A DNA stretch of 22,317 nt from Bacteroidales bacterium UBA1392 (lineage in GTDB: Bacteria > Bacteroidota > Bacteroidia > Bacteroidales > UBA932), in contig DBQO01000008.1 of the NCBI GenBank assembly GCA_002305275.1, positions 30,595-52,911 of the forward strand, given 5' to 3'. Under the pieces are notes generated by a model that was not told where the DNA came from, did no database searches, and saw only the letters and a list, made by a program, of their open reading frames with translations. Below are positions 1 to 8,461 of this stretch, one piece after another. Positions within the stretch are counted from its first letter, which is position 1, and every line of letters begins with the position of its first letter. A program made the translations under genes and the position numbers.

Positions 1-1204
1 TGTCCACGATTACCTTCATCTCCGGACGTTCAAACTTGATGGCGCCATGTTCGAAACGTTTCCTGCGGAGGATTGTTGCGATGGAGTGGAGCTTGAGTAT
101 CTCTTTGCAGAGAGGTCCGTGCATATCTTTGATGATCTCCTGTACCTGCTCGTAATCAAATCTGTGGTCGGAGTTGATGATGGTGCGTCCGAATTTGGCA
201 TCCAGCACTTTTGCGTTGTCGTCAATTTTAAAGATGACCGAGTAGCAGAGTTTATCCTCGTGGGGACGCAGGGAGCAGAGATTGTTGGAGAGTTTTTCGG
301 GGAGCATCGGTATGGTCCTGTCCACCAGATAGACCGAAGTGGCGCGGTTGAAGGCCTCTTTGTCCACCGTAGTATCGGGTGTCACGTAGTGCGTCACGTC
401 CGCAATGTGGATTCCCACCTCACAGATGCCATTTTCCAGCTCCCTTATCGAGAGAGCGTCGTCAAAGTCCTTGGCATCTGCGGGGTCAATGGTAAAGGTG
501 GTGACGGAGCGGTAGTCCCACCGTTTGGCGATCTCATCGGCGGTTATTACATCTGAGATGGCGTTGGCAGCACTATCCACCTCCGGTTCGAAGCGGTAGG
601 GGAGATTGTATTGCGCAAGGATGGAGTGCATTTCAGTATCATTATCTCCGGGGACTCCAAGTACATCCACTATTTTGCCGAGAGGCTCCGGACTGCGGCG
701 CGGCCAGTCGGTCACCAGCACGGCTACCTTGATCCCTTTGGCTGCCTTGATGCCGCCCATTTCAGGCAGGTCATCGAGGCTATCTACGGGGATGCGGATG
801 TCGTAGGGCATATTGCGGCTCTCCACTATGGCCCAGACCTGCTTTCCTACTATGTGCAGCACTCCGATATGGGGTTTGCGCGAACGCTCGATGATGTGCA
901 CTACTTCGCCTTCAATCCTGCGCACTCTGTGGTCTATATTTTTGGGAATGAGGATTTTGACACGGTCCCCGTGCAGAGCGCCACGCATCTTGCTGATGTG
1001 GATGAATATATCATTGGGAACACCTTCAACGGCAACAAACCCGAATCCGTCTCTGGTGAGATTGATTATGCCTTCAGCCTCGACTTTACTTTTGCTTCGC
1101 CTGTCGGATGCCTTGACGGGATCCTGCATTTTTCTTCTATTCTTTTTATCGCTTTTGGAAGATTTGTTCCCGCTGAAATCATTTTTCTTTCTCTTTGTTC
1201 CCAT
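1..1204 (-). CDS. rnr: Ribonuclease R, 5' part (gene continues beyond the left edge)
   Basis: This is a 3'-5' hydrolytic exoribonuclease that degrades structured RNA in the cytoplasm. The minus strand is open from the ATG at 1204-1202 to the window edge, giving 401 codons. A basic, lysine-rich N-terminus (residues 1-40) is followed by OB/cold-shock-like domains (about 43-180, with GFGFVAVEG and NDIFIHISKMRGALHGDRV). The RNB catalytic domain begins near residue 225. The metal-binding motif DPADAKDFDDA supplies D240, D246, D248 and D249, matching the four catalytic aspartates known in RNase II/R. Further RNB signatures are VGIHIADVTHYV and SVYLVDRTIPMLPEKLSN. The rest of RNB and the S1 domain lie outside the window. 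The gene is divergent from gpmI across a 71-bp spacer. The long plus-strand open frames over this stretch are antisense shadows. Family identity is secure; RNase R rather than RNase II is inferred from the basic N-terminus and phylum. Confidence 0.95.
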   Translation of the reverse strand, partial: MGTKRKKNDFSGNKSSKSDKKNRRKMQDPVKASDRRSKSKVEAEGIINLTRDGFGFVAVEGVPNDIFIHISKMRGALHGDRVKILIPKNIDHRVRRIEGEVVHIIERSRKPHIGVLHIVGKQVWAIVESRNMPYDIRIPVDSLDDLPEMGGIKAAKGIKVAVLVTDWPRRSPEPLGKIVDVLGVPGDNDTEMHSILAQYNLPYRFEPEVDSAANAISDVITADEIAKRWDYRSVTTFTIDPADAKDFDDALSIRELENGICEVGIHIADVTHYVTPDTTVDKEAFNRATSVYLVDRTIPMLPEKLSNNLCSLRPHEDKLCYSVIFKIDDNAKVLDAKFGRTIINSDHRFDYEQVQEIIKDMHGPLCKEILKLHSIATILRRKRFEHGAIKFERPEMKVIVD

Positions 1205-1210
1205 AATTCG

Positions 1211-1218
1211 TAACTTTG
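1211..1218 (+). promoter_or_regulatory. Putative -7 element for gpmI-dnaE
   Basis: TAACTTTG matches the Bacteroidota -7 consensus TAnnTTTG. A TTTC (3 of 4 to the -33 TTTG) lies 19 bp upstream at 1188-1191. The predicted transcript would start near 1225, inside the palindrome at 1223-1240, with a leader of about 50 nt before the gpmI ATG at 1276. This is inferred from sequence match only. Confidence 0.5.
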
Positions 1219-1222
1219 TACA

Positions 1223-1240
1223 TTCGTCCGATCGGACGAA
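1223..1240. promoter_or_regulatory. Perfect 18-bp palindrome, candidate operator
   Basis: TTCGTCCGATCGGACGAA is its own reverse complement over all 18 bases. It sits in the 71-bp spacer between divergent rnr and gpmI. It lies between a plus-strand -7 element (1211-1218) and a minus-strand -7 element (1250-1257), so a dimeric regulator bound there could block both start sites. With no loop it is a poor terminator hairpin. The regulator is unknown. Confidence 0.5.
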
Positions 1241-1249
1241 ATATTGTAA

Positions 1250-1257
1250 CAAATTTA
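1250..1257 (-). promoter_or_regulatory. Putative -7 element for rnr
   Basis: On the minus strand this reads TAAATTTG, matching TAnnTTTG. No convincing -33 TTTG lies 19-21 bp upstream. The predicted start near 1243 would give a leader of about 40 nt before the rnr ATG at 1204. Confidence 0.35.
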
Positions 1258-1275
1258 GTAAAAATAGAATAGATA

Positions 1276-2793
1276 ATGAATAAAAAAGTGCTCTTGATAG
1301 TGATGGACGGCTGGGGAGAAGGCCGTCAGGACTATTCAAATGCGATATATACGGCAGGAACACCTGAAATTGATGCTTTGAAGGCGAAGTATCCCTTTTC
1401 GCAGCTCAGTGCGAGCGGCGAGGATGTTGGTCTTCCCGAAGGACAGATGGGCAATTCCGAGGTGGGACACCTCAATATTGGAGCCGGCCGCATTGTATAT
1501 CAGGATTTGGTTAAAATCAATATAGCTTGTCGCGAACATGCCTTGATGTCCAACAAGGAGATTGCGGCTGCTTATGATTATGTAAAAAAATCGGGTAAAC
1601 AGCTCCATTTCATGGGACTTTGTTCGCATGGCGGAGTACACAGTTCTCTCAATCATCTTTATGAATTCTTACGCGAAGCAGCCAATGCCGGTCTGGAAAA
1701 GGTATTTGTGCATTGCTTTATGGATGGTCGTGATACCGACCCGAGAAGTGGAAAGGGCTATGTGGCCGAGTTGGAGGAGGTTCTTTCACGCACTACCGGT
1801 AAGATAGCCTCCGTGGTGGGCCGTTATTATTCAATGGATAGGGACAAGAGATGGGAAAGAATCAAGGAGGCCTATGATCTACTTGTCAGCGGTAAAGGCC
1901 GGAAGGCCATTTCAGCTGTTGAGGCCATAGAGAAATCCTATCGGGAAGAGGTTACTGACGAATTTATAAAGCCCATCTCCATAGTGTCGGAAAAAGGGAC
2001 TCCGGTAGCCACCCTGGAGGAGGGTGATGCGGTTATTTTCTTCAATTTCAGGAATGATCGCGCCCGCGAAATAACCTACGTTCTCACCCAGGCCGATATG
2101 CCTGAGGCAGGAATGCATACCATTCCCCTCTACTATTGCACTCTGACTCCCTATGATGACAAATTCGAGGGACTTCATCTCCTTTTCGACAAGGACAACG
2201 TGCCTCAAACTCTCGGTGAAGTGGTTTCTTCTGTCGGAAAGAGTCAGCTTCGCATTGCTGAAACGGAAAAATATGCACATGTGACATTTTTCTTCAACGG
2301 CGGGCGTGAAAAAGAATTCGCCGGAGAGGATCGCATACTGATTAATTCCCCAAAAGTGGCAACTTATGATCTGAAGCCGGAGATGAGCGCACCTGAGGTA
2401 AAGGATGCTCTTGTAGCCGATCTGGCCACAGGCAAACACGACATGATAATACTTAATTTCGCCAACGGAGATATGGTAGGACATACCGGTGTCTATGATG
2501 CCATTGTCAAGGCGGTAAGGACGGTCGACTCCTGTGTGGGCGAAGTGGTCAGGGCGGCCCGTAAGGCCGGTTATTCGGTACTTATCACTGCTGACCACGG
2601 CAATGCCGACCATGCCGTCAATGAAGACGGCACTCCCAATACGGCTCACTCACTCAACAAAGTGCCCTTTATAGTGGTAGATGATGATGTGAAAGAGGTT
2701 AGAGCCGGCATCCTGGCCGATATTGCCCCCACCATGCTAAAACTGATGGGCATTCCTCAGCCCGAGATTATGACGGGTCGTTCACTCATATAA
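1276..2793 (+). CDS. gpmI: 2,3-bisphosphoglycerate-independent phosphoglycerate mutase
   Basis: It interconverts 3- and 2-phosphoglycerate in glycolysis and gluconeogenesis, in the cytoplasm, as a metal-dependent enzyme of the alkaline phosphatase superfamily. The 505-residue length is usual for the family. Visible motifs: VMDGWGEG with metal ligand D11; GNSEVGHLNIGAGR with the phosphoserine nucleophile S61; CFMDGRDTDPRSG and GRYYSMDRDKRWER, the substrate-contacting phosphatase segments; FFNFRNDRARE; ADHGNAD with ligands D440 and H441; and TAHSLNKVPF near the C-terminus. All expected catalytic elements are present. The ATG at 1276 is chosen because MNKKVLLIVMDGWG is the canonical family start. 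It is followed 28 bp later by dnaE on the same strand with no intervening terminator, so the two are probably cotranscribed. Confidence 0.98.
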   Translation: MNKKVLLIVMDGWGEGRQDYSNAIYTAGTPEIDALKAKYPFSQLSASGEDVGLPEGQMGNSEVGHLNIGAGRIVYQDLVKINIACREHALMSNKEIAAAYDYVKKSGKQLHFMGLCSHGGVHSSLNHLYEFLREAANAGLEKVFVHCFMDGRDTDPRSGKGYVAELEEVLSRTTGKIASVVGRYYSMDRDKRWERIKEAYDLLVSGKGRKAISAVEAIEKSYREEVTDEFIKPISIVSEKGTPVATLEEGDAVIFFNFRNDRAREITYVLTQADMPEAGMHTIPLYYCTLTPYDDKFEGLHLLFDKDNVPQTLGEVVSSVGKSQLRIAETEKYAHVTFFFNGGREKEFAGEDRILINSPKVATYDLKPEMSAPEVKDALVADLATGKHDMIILNFANGDMVGHTGVYDAIVKAVRTVDSCVGEVVRAARKAGYSVLITADHGNADHAVNEDGTPNTAHSLNKVPFIVVDDDVKEVRAGILADIAPTMLKLMGIPQPEIMTGRSLI

Positions 2794-2821
2794 TTATCAA
2801 CATTTAACCGAGCATTTTCCA

Positions 2822-5800
2822 ATGTCATTTGTCCACCTTCACGTACACTCGCAATACTCCATTCTGGACGGAGCCTCTTCCATCAAGTCCCTTTTCCAAA
2901 AGGCGCACAAGTATGGACAGCCCGCCCTTGCACTGACCGACCATGGTTATATGTATGGCGTAAAGGAGTTCCTGAAGGTGGCGGCTGACTATCCCGATGT
3001 AAAACCCATAGTCGGATGCGAGGTTTATGTGGCACTGGAGGATAGACATACCAGACGGGGGAAAATTGATCAAAAGGCCTATCACCTGATACTTTTGGCA
3101 AAGAATGTCACCGGATATCACAATCTGGTAAAACTCTGCTCGCTGGGCAATATAGAGGGTTTTTATTTTCATCCGAGAATAGATCGAGAATTGATTGAAA
3201 AATATCACGAGGGATTGATTTGCACCACTGCCTGTCTGGGCGGAGAAGTACCCAGGCACATTATCGAAGGAAATATGGAGGCAGCGGAAGAGGCTGTACT
3301 CTGGTATAAATCCATTTTCGGCGATGACTATTATCTCGAGGTTCAGAGCCATCCCACGGATGTACCGCTTGCCCCGAAAGAGACGTTTGAGAAACAGCAG
3401 ATTGTCAATGAGGCTCTCTATGAGTTGGCACAAAAGCACGACATCAAGGTTATAGCCACAAATGACGTCCATTTTGTAGATAAGGAGGATGGTCCTGCAC
3501 ATGATCGTCTCATTTGTCTGACGTTCAACAACAATGTCGATGATCCCGACAGGTTGCGTTACACTCAGCAGGAGTTTCTTAAAAGCAAAGAGGAGATGGC
3601 GGCTCTCTTCCCCGGCCATCCGGAGGTGTTGTCCAATACTCTCGAAGTAGCCGAAAAAGTTGAGTCCTATTCCATAGACTCCGATCCCATTCTGCCCCAT
3701 TTCCCAATTCCTGAAGAGTTTGAAGATTCTGATGCCTATCTGAGACACCTCACTTATAAAGGTGCGGAAATGCGCTACGGGAAAGAAATTTCCCAAAAGA
3801 TACGCGACAGGATTGATTTCGAGCTTGAAACCATCCAAAAGATGGGATATCCCGACTATTTCCTCATAGTGCAGGATTTTATTGCAGAAGCGCGAAGAAT
3901 AAAGGTTTCGGTAGGCCCCGGACGTGGCTCTGCGGCGGGATCCGTGGTGGCATATTGCCTTAAGATAACCAATATCGACCCTATCAAATATGATCTTCTG
4001 TTTGAGCGTTTCCTAAATCCCGACCGTATTTCGATGCCCGATATAGATATAGATTTCGATGACGAAGGACGTTCCAGGGTTTTCGAATATGTGGAAAATA
4101 AATATGGTAAAGACCATGTTGCCCATGTGGTGACATTCGGTACGATGGCAACCAAGAGCGCCATCAGGGATGTTGCCCGTATCGAGCAGGTGCCTCTCCA
4201 GGAGGCGGATCGTCTGAGCAAACTTGTCCCCAGATCATTTGAGATAGATGTTTACGACAAAACCGATTCTACGTCTCTGGTCAAGGTCGAAGTACCTCCG
4301 ACTATAAAGCTCTGCGTGGAGAGAATACCTGAGTTTAAGGAGGCCCTTGATTCTCCCGACCAAAAATTGAGCAACACCATCAAGTATGCCCAGCAGCTGG
4401 AAGGCACCATCCGTCAGACAGGAGTCCATGCCTGTGCGCTGATCATAGGCCGTGAGGACCTTACCAATATTATTCCCATAGCAGTTGAGGAGGATAAGGA
4501 GAGCAAAGAAAAAATATGGGTTTCCCAGTATGAGGGCTCCTATATTGAGCAGGTGGGCATGCTAAAGATGGACTTTCTCGGCCTTAAAACCCTTTCCATC
4601 ATCAAAGAGACTATGTCCAATATAGTGGAGAGCGGTCACGAGCCTTTCGATATCGAAACCATTCCCATTGATGATCCCCTGACTTACAAACTTTTCAGTA
4701 AGGGCAACACCACAGCCGTCTTTCAGTTTGAGTCGGATGGTATGAAAAAATGGCTTCGCGAGCTTCATCCGACCCGTTTTGAGGATTTGATTGCGATGAA
4801 TGCTCTCTATCGTCCCGGCCCCATGGAATATATTCCCGATTTCGTGGCACGTAAACATGGGAAACAGGAGATTTCCTACGATCTGAAGGAGATGGAGGAG
4901 TATCTTGAGGACACATACGGCATTACGGTATATCAGGAGCAGGTGATGCGTCTCTCTCAGGAGCTTGCAGGATTTACACCCGGCATGGCCGACACGCTTC
5001 GCAAGGCGATGGGTAAGAAACAGCTCAGCGTGATGGAGAAGCTCAACGACCGCTTTATGGAGGGAGGTCTAGCCAAAGGCCACCCGCAAGAGACCCTGGA
5101 AAAGATCTGGAAGGACTGGAAGAGTTTTGCGGAGTATGCATTCAATAAGTCACACGCCACCTGTTATGCCTGGGTGGGCTACCAGACCGGGTATCTCAAG
5201 GCGCACTATCCGGCCCAGTTCCTTGCTGCCAACCTCAGTAAAAACCTCAACGATATAGAGGAAATAACCAAGCTGATGGATGACTGCAAAAGGATGAAAA
5301 TAGAAGTTCTCGGGCCTGACATCAACGAAAGCCGCACCACATTTGCCGTCAACAAGAAGGGAAATATCCGTTTCGGAATGGCAGGTATCAAGGGTGTGGG
5401 AACCAATGTCATAGATGCAATCATTGCGGAAAGGGAACGGGGAGGTGCATTTACAGATATCTTTGACTTCGTGGAGAGGCTCCCTTCCGGAGTGGTCAAC
5501 CGTAAGGTGATAGAGTGTCTGATCTATTCCGGCTCGTTTGACTCCTTTGGGGACATGCACCGGACGCAGTATTTCCTGTTCAACAACAGGGATGAGTCAT
5601 TTATTGACGCTCTGCTCAAGTATACCTACAAGTATCAGAGTGATACGGTCATGCAGGGAGGCCTGTTCGGGGATACCGAAGAGATGAAGCCGGTGCGTCC
5701 CGAAGTCCCGCCCCTTCAGGATTATGACGAAATAGAGCTTCTCAAAAAGGAAAAAGAACTTGTGGGTATGTATATCTCCTCTCATCCGTTGGATAAATTC

Positions 5801-6436
5801 AAATTTGAATTTGACAACCTGGTTACGGTTGAACTTAGCGAGGTGCGTAATATAGAGGACAACCTCTCGAGGGATCCCAAACTCCGGAATATAGAATTTA
5901 CGGTAGGGGGCCTTGTTACCGACGTACAGATCAAGTATACCCGTACCGGAAACCGCCCTTGGTGTACATTCACCTTAGAGGATTTCAATGGGAGCCACAC
6001 CTTCTCCCTTTCGGGCAAGAGTTATGAGGCATATATGAAGTATATGGTGGATCATACTGCTTTACTAATCAGATGCGTCACGAAAGAGTTTTACCGCAAG
6101 GAGTCAACAGAGGAGAAAAAAGTGCCGGAATATCGTCTCTTTATCGCCAATATGACTCTTCTCTCCAACGCAAAAGATCAATTTTTCAAAGAATTCCACA
6201 TATCGATGGATCTGGAGCAGTCGGATGCCGACTTCCGTAAAGCCTTGACAAAGAAATTGCGTGCCCATAAAGGGGAGACACCTCTTTTCATCGATCTTTC
6301 ATTTGAACATAACGGGCAAAAGGATTGCGTGTCGCTCTATTCCGATAAATTCAGAGTATCGGTAGATGGGGAACTTGTGGATTGGATTTACGAACAGGGT
6401 CTCGACTGTCGTGCCGTCAAGAAGATGAATTGGTAA
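2822..6436 (+). CDS. dnaE: DNA polymerase III subunit alpha
   Basis: This is the catalytic replicative polymerase subunit, a C-family polymerase. The protein has 1204 residues, slightly longer than the E. coli enzyme. It opens with a PHP domain (HLHVHSQYSILDGA, residues 5-18, histidine cluster retained). The palm carries GRGSAAGS (367-374) and PDIDIDFD, with catalytic aspartates D407 and D409; the third, D584, lies in MKMDFLGLKTL. Fingers motifs include YGITVYQEQVMRLSQ and AFNKSHATCYAWVGYQTG. After the helix-hairpin-helix region, an OB-fold segment (about 1020-1100, GGLVTDVQIKYTRTGNRPWC) fits the family's C-terminal layout. No frame disruption is seen. It lies 28 bp behind gpmI. Its last 20 bp overlap the 3' end of the convergent btuD gene, which leaves no room for a separate terminator between them. 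Confidence 0.98.
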   Translation: MSFVHLHVHSQYSILDGASSIKSLFQKAHKYGQPALALTDHGYMYGVKEFLKVAADYPDVKPIVGCEVYVALEDRHTRRGKIDQKAYHLILLAKNVTGYHNLVKLCSLGNIEGFYFHPRIDRELIEKYHEGLICTTACLGGEVPRHIIEGNMEAAEEAVLWYKSIFGDDYYLEVQSHPTDVPLAPKETFEKQQIVNEALYELAQKHDIKVIATNDVHFVDKEDGPAHDRLICLTFNNNVDDPDRLRYTQQEFLKSKEEMAALFPGHPEVLSNTLEVAEKVESYSIDSDPILPHFPIPEEFEDSDAYLRHLTYKGAEMRYGKEISQKIRDRIDFELETIQKMGYPDYFLIVQDFIAEARRIKVSVGPGRGSAAGSVVAYCLKITNIDPIKYDLLFERFLNPDRISMPDIDIDFDDEGRSRVFEYVENKYGKDHVAHVVTFGTMATKSAIRDVARIEQVPLQEADRLSKLVPRSFEIDVYDKTDSTSLVKVEVPPTIKLCVERIPEFKEALDSPDQKLSNTIKYAQQLEGTIRQTGVHACALIIGREDLTNIIPIAVEEDKESKEKIWVSQYEGSYIEQVGMLKMDFLGLKTLSIIKETMSNIVESGHEPFDIETIPIDDPLTYKLFSKGNTTAVFQFESDGMKKWLRELHPTRFEDLIAMNALYRPGPMEYIPDFVARKHGKQEISYDLKEMEEYLEDTYGITVYQEQVMRLSQELAGFTPGMADTLRKAMGKKQLSVMEKLNDRFMEGGLAKGHPQETLEKIWKDWKSFAEYAFNKSHATCYAWVGYQTGYLKAHYPAQFLAANLSKNLNDIEEITKLMDDCKRMKIEVLGPDINESRTTFAVNKKGNIRFGMAGIKGVGTNVIDAIIAERERGGAFTDIFDFVERLPSGVVNRKVIECLIYSGSFDSFGDMHRTQYFLFNNRDESFIDALLKYTYKYQSDTVMQGGLFGDTEEMKPVRPEVPPLQDYDEIELLKKEKELVGMYISSHPLDKFKFEFDNLVTVELSEVRNIEDNLSRDPKLRNIEFTVGGLVTDVQIKYTRTGNRPWCTFTLEDFNGSHTFSLSGKSYEAYMKYMVDHTALLIRCVTKEFYRKESTEEKKVPEYRLFIANMTLLSNAKDQFFKEFHISMDLEQSDADFRKALTKKLRAHKGETPLFIDLSFEHNGQKDCVSLYSDKFRVSVDGELVDWIYEQGLDCRAVKKMNW

Positions 6437-7448
6437 ATAGATCCAGCAACTCCTCTATGGAATTTGCCTTGAGGGTTTTTCCATCCGGAAATGAAACATT
6501 AAAATCGGTGGGTGAGAGACATTGCACCGAAACGATGTCTTTGGCAGGAGCCGTGGGAGCGAACCCTTTGCGCTTCAGAGCATTTCCCGCCCAGAATGCA
6601 CTTCGTGCTTCTCCATCTATGCCTACGGGGTTTTCCGAAGGGACGGGAGATATTTTTCCCGAATAGGAGTCGAAAACCACTCCCTTTTTCCCAAAAAAAG
6701 ACTCCAGCACACCGCTGAGAATCAAGTCTTCCGGTGTGCCGCTGATCATCGGTGCAGAGGCTCGGTTGTCCTTCGCCCCCCTCTCTTGCAGCCACAATTT
6801 ATCTCCGAGCTGAATTGCGGAATCCAGATCGTGGGTGGAGAGCAGGATGCTCTTTTGCTGTTCCCGCGCAAGCTTACGCAAAAGCACCATTATCTCTATC
6901 CTGCTTGTTACATCCAGAAAGGCAGTGGGTTCGTCTAGTATGATGATGGGAGACTCCTGGGCCAGCACTTTGGCGATAAAGGCCTTTTGGCGCTCTCCGT
7001 CGCTCAGTTCGGAGACGTAGGAAGCGGCCTTGTGCTCTATGCCTACCGACTTTATTGCTCTCGAGATAGCTTCGTGGTCGCTCTCTTTGAGCTGTCCGAA
7101 GATGCCTGTGTGCGGGTATCTGCCGAGGGAGACCAAATCGTAGACGGTAATGCCTCCTGCAAAGGTCTTTTCCGTGAGTACCACCCCGATGAGAGTTGAT
7201 AGACGGTTGTGGGAGTAGCTCTCAAGTGGTGCTCCCAATACCCTGATACTGCCTGCCAAGGGTGGAAGCAGCCCGCATAGGGTCTTGATGAGAGTGGATT
7301 TGCCGGCACCGTTGAGGCCGAGCAGACAGGTCACTTCACCGTTGCGAAGTTCCATATCCAGCGAGTTGTGGATCACCTTGCGCCGGCCGCCCCTCAGAGA
7401 ATATCCGATGGCCAGTCCATGTGCCGATATGGTTATCTGCCGTCTCAT
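6417..7448 (-). CDS. btuD: Cobalamin ABC transporter ATP-binding protein
   Basis: This is the ATPase subunit that powers B12 import through BtuC at the inner membrane. Numbering from the chosen start: Walker A GLNGAGKST (about 44-52), signature LSDGERQK (about 148-155), Walker B IIILDEPTAFLD (about 168-179) and switch histidine in STHDLD (H206). The signature is LSDGE rather than LSGGQ. After residue about 240 comes a C-terminal extension of roughly 100 residues of unknown role. An in-frame ATG at 7484 would give 12 more residues overlapping btuC by 35 bp. I prefer the ATG at 7448 because it lies one base after the btuC stop (TGAAATG) and yields a normal family N-terminus. This is the last gene of the btu operon. 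Cobalamin as substrate is inferred from the riboswitch and neighbours; the fold alone would also fit siderophore or heme import. Confidence 0.93.
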   Translation of the reverse strand: MRRQITISAHGLAIGYSLRGGRRKVIHNSLDMELRNGEVTCLLGLNGAGKSTLIKTLCGLLPPLAGSIRVLGAPLESYSHNRLSTLIGVVLTEKTFAGGITVYDLVSLGRYPHTGIFGQLKESDHEAISRAIKSVGIEHKAASYVSELSDGERQKAFIAKVLAQESPIIILDEPTAFLDVTSRIEIMVLLRKLAREQQKSILLSTHDLDSAIQLGDKLWLQERGAKDNRASAPMISGTPEDLILSGVLESFFGKKGVVFDSYSGKISPVPSENPVGIDGEARSAFWAGNALKRKGFAPTAPAKDIVSVQCLSPTDFNVSFPDGKTLKANSIEELLDLFTNSSS

Positions 7449-7449
7449 T

Positions 7450-8460
7450 TCAATTGAAATATTGGATATTCCTTCGGTTGACAATCACATATATGATGAC
7501 CGGCGCTCCTATAATCGGAGTGATGGCATTTAGCGGTAGTATGGAGTTGCTTCCCGGCACCACTGTCAGCATGTTGCACAGAAGCGCAACGCAGGCACCT
7601 GCAAGCAGGGTAATCGGCAGCAGTTGCTTATGGTTTGAACTTCCGAGAAGCAGTCTCGCAATATGAGGTACGGCCAGACCGATAAAGGAGATGGGGCCGC
7701 AGAAGGCAGTAGTAGCGGCAGTAAGGATACCGGTACAGAGAAGAATTGCTATGCGGATACTCTTGACACGCACGCCCAGATTGGCAGCGTATGACTCTCC
7801 GAGCAACAGCGCATTAAGGGGCTTTATCAGAAAAACCGAGCCTAACAGCCCTCCGGAGGCGAATACCACAAACCACGGAAGTTTCTCCATCGAGACTCCG
7901 GTGAAGTCGCCCATCCCCCAGAGTACGAATTGATGCACTTTGTCAGGGGAAGCGTGATAGTTGAGGATGGAGATGATCGAGGAGGCGAGATAGCCCACCA
8001 TTATACCGATTATGAGCAGCATGACGCTGTTTTGTACCTTTCGGGAAAATCCTATGATGATAAGCAGCACGACCGCTGCTCCTACAAATGCTGCGAGAAT
8101 TGTGGTGAGATAGTTGTTGAAAGAGAAATATATCATCACAAGCGCCACGCCGAGATAGGCTCCGTCACTGATACCCAGAATTGAAGGGCCTGCAAGGGGA
8201 TTTTTGAAAAGAGTCTGTAGCAACAATCCGCTTACAGCCAGAGAGGCTCCGGCAAATAGTGCCGTTATTGTCTGGGGCAGTCTCGACTGCATAACGATTT
8301 GTACCCAGGTTTGACGACCTTCAAATCTGCCGGCAATAATTTCCAATATGGAATCTATCGGTATCCTGACCGAACCATAGAGCAGTCCGCCACAGAAAAG
8401 CAGCAGCAGAGCTACGCCGAGGCTAATATAGATTGCTATATGTTTGCTCCTTCCTTTCAT
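7450..8460 (-). CDS. btuC: Cobalamin ABC transporter permease (FecCD/BtuC family)
   Basis: This is the inner-membrane channel subunit of a type II ABC importer, 336 residues and strongly hydrophobic throughout, consistent with the roughly ten membrane helices of the BtuC/FhuB/FecCD family. A first hydrophobic segment spans about residues 8-30. The family signature includes NPLAGPSILGISDGA (87-101), preceded by GASLAVSGLLLQ. Later the cytoplasmic-loop motif GPISFIGLAVPHIAR, which contacts the ATPase, is intact. The gene starts two bases before the btuF stop codon in coordinate terms (a 1-bp gap) and ends 1 bp before btuD, so it is translationally linked to both. B12 specificity comes from operon context. 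Confidence 0.95.
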   Translation of the reverse strand: MKGRSKHIAIYISLGVALLLLFCGGLLYGSVRIPIDSILEIIAGRFEGRQTWVQIVMQSRLPQTITALFAGASLAVSGLLLQTLFKNPLAGPSILGISDGAYLGVALVMIYFSFNNYLTTILAAFVGAAVVLLIIIGFSRKVQNSVMLLIIGIMVGYLASSIISILNYHASPDKVHQFVLWGMGDFTGVSMEKLPWFVVFASGGLLGSVFLIKPLNALLLGESYAANLGVRVKSIRIAILLCTGILTAATTAFCGPISFIGLAVPHIARLLLGSSNHKQLLPITLLAGACVALLCNMLTVVPGSNSILPLNAITPIIGAPVIIYVIVNRRNIQYFN

Positions 8461-8461
8461 C

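Noticed and set aside
47..1213. Plus-strand open frames of 156-200 codons
   Set aside because: They are antisense to RNase R, whose minus-strand frame has clear catalytic motifs throughout.
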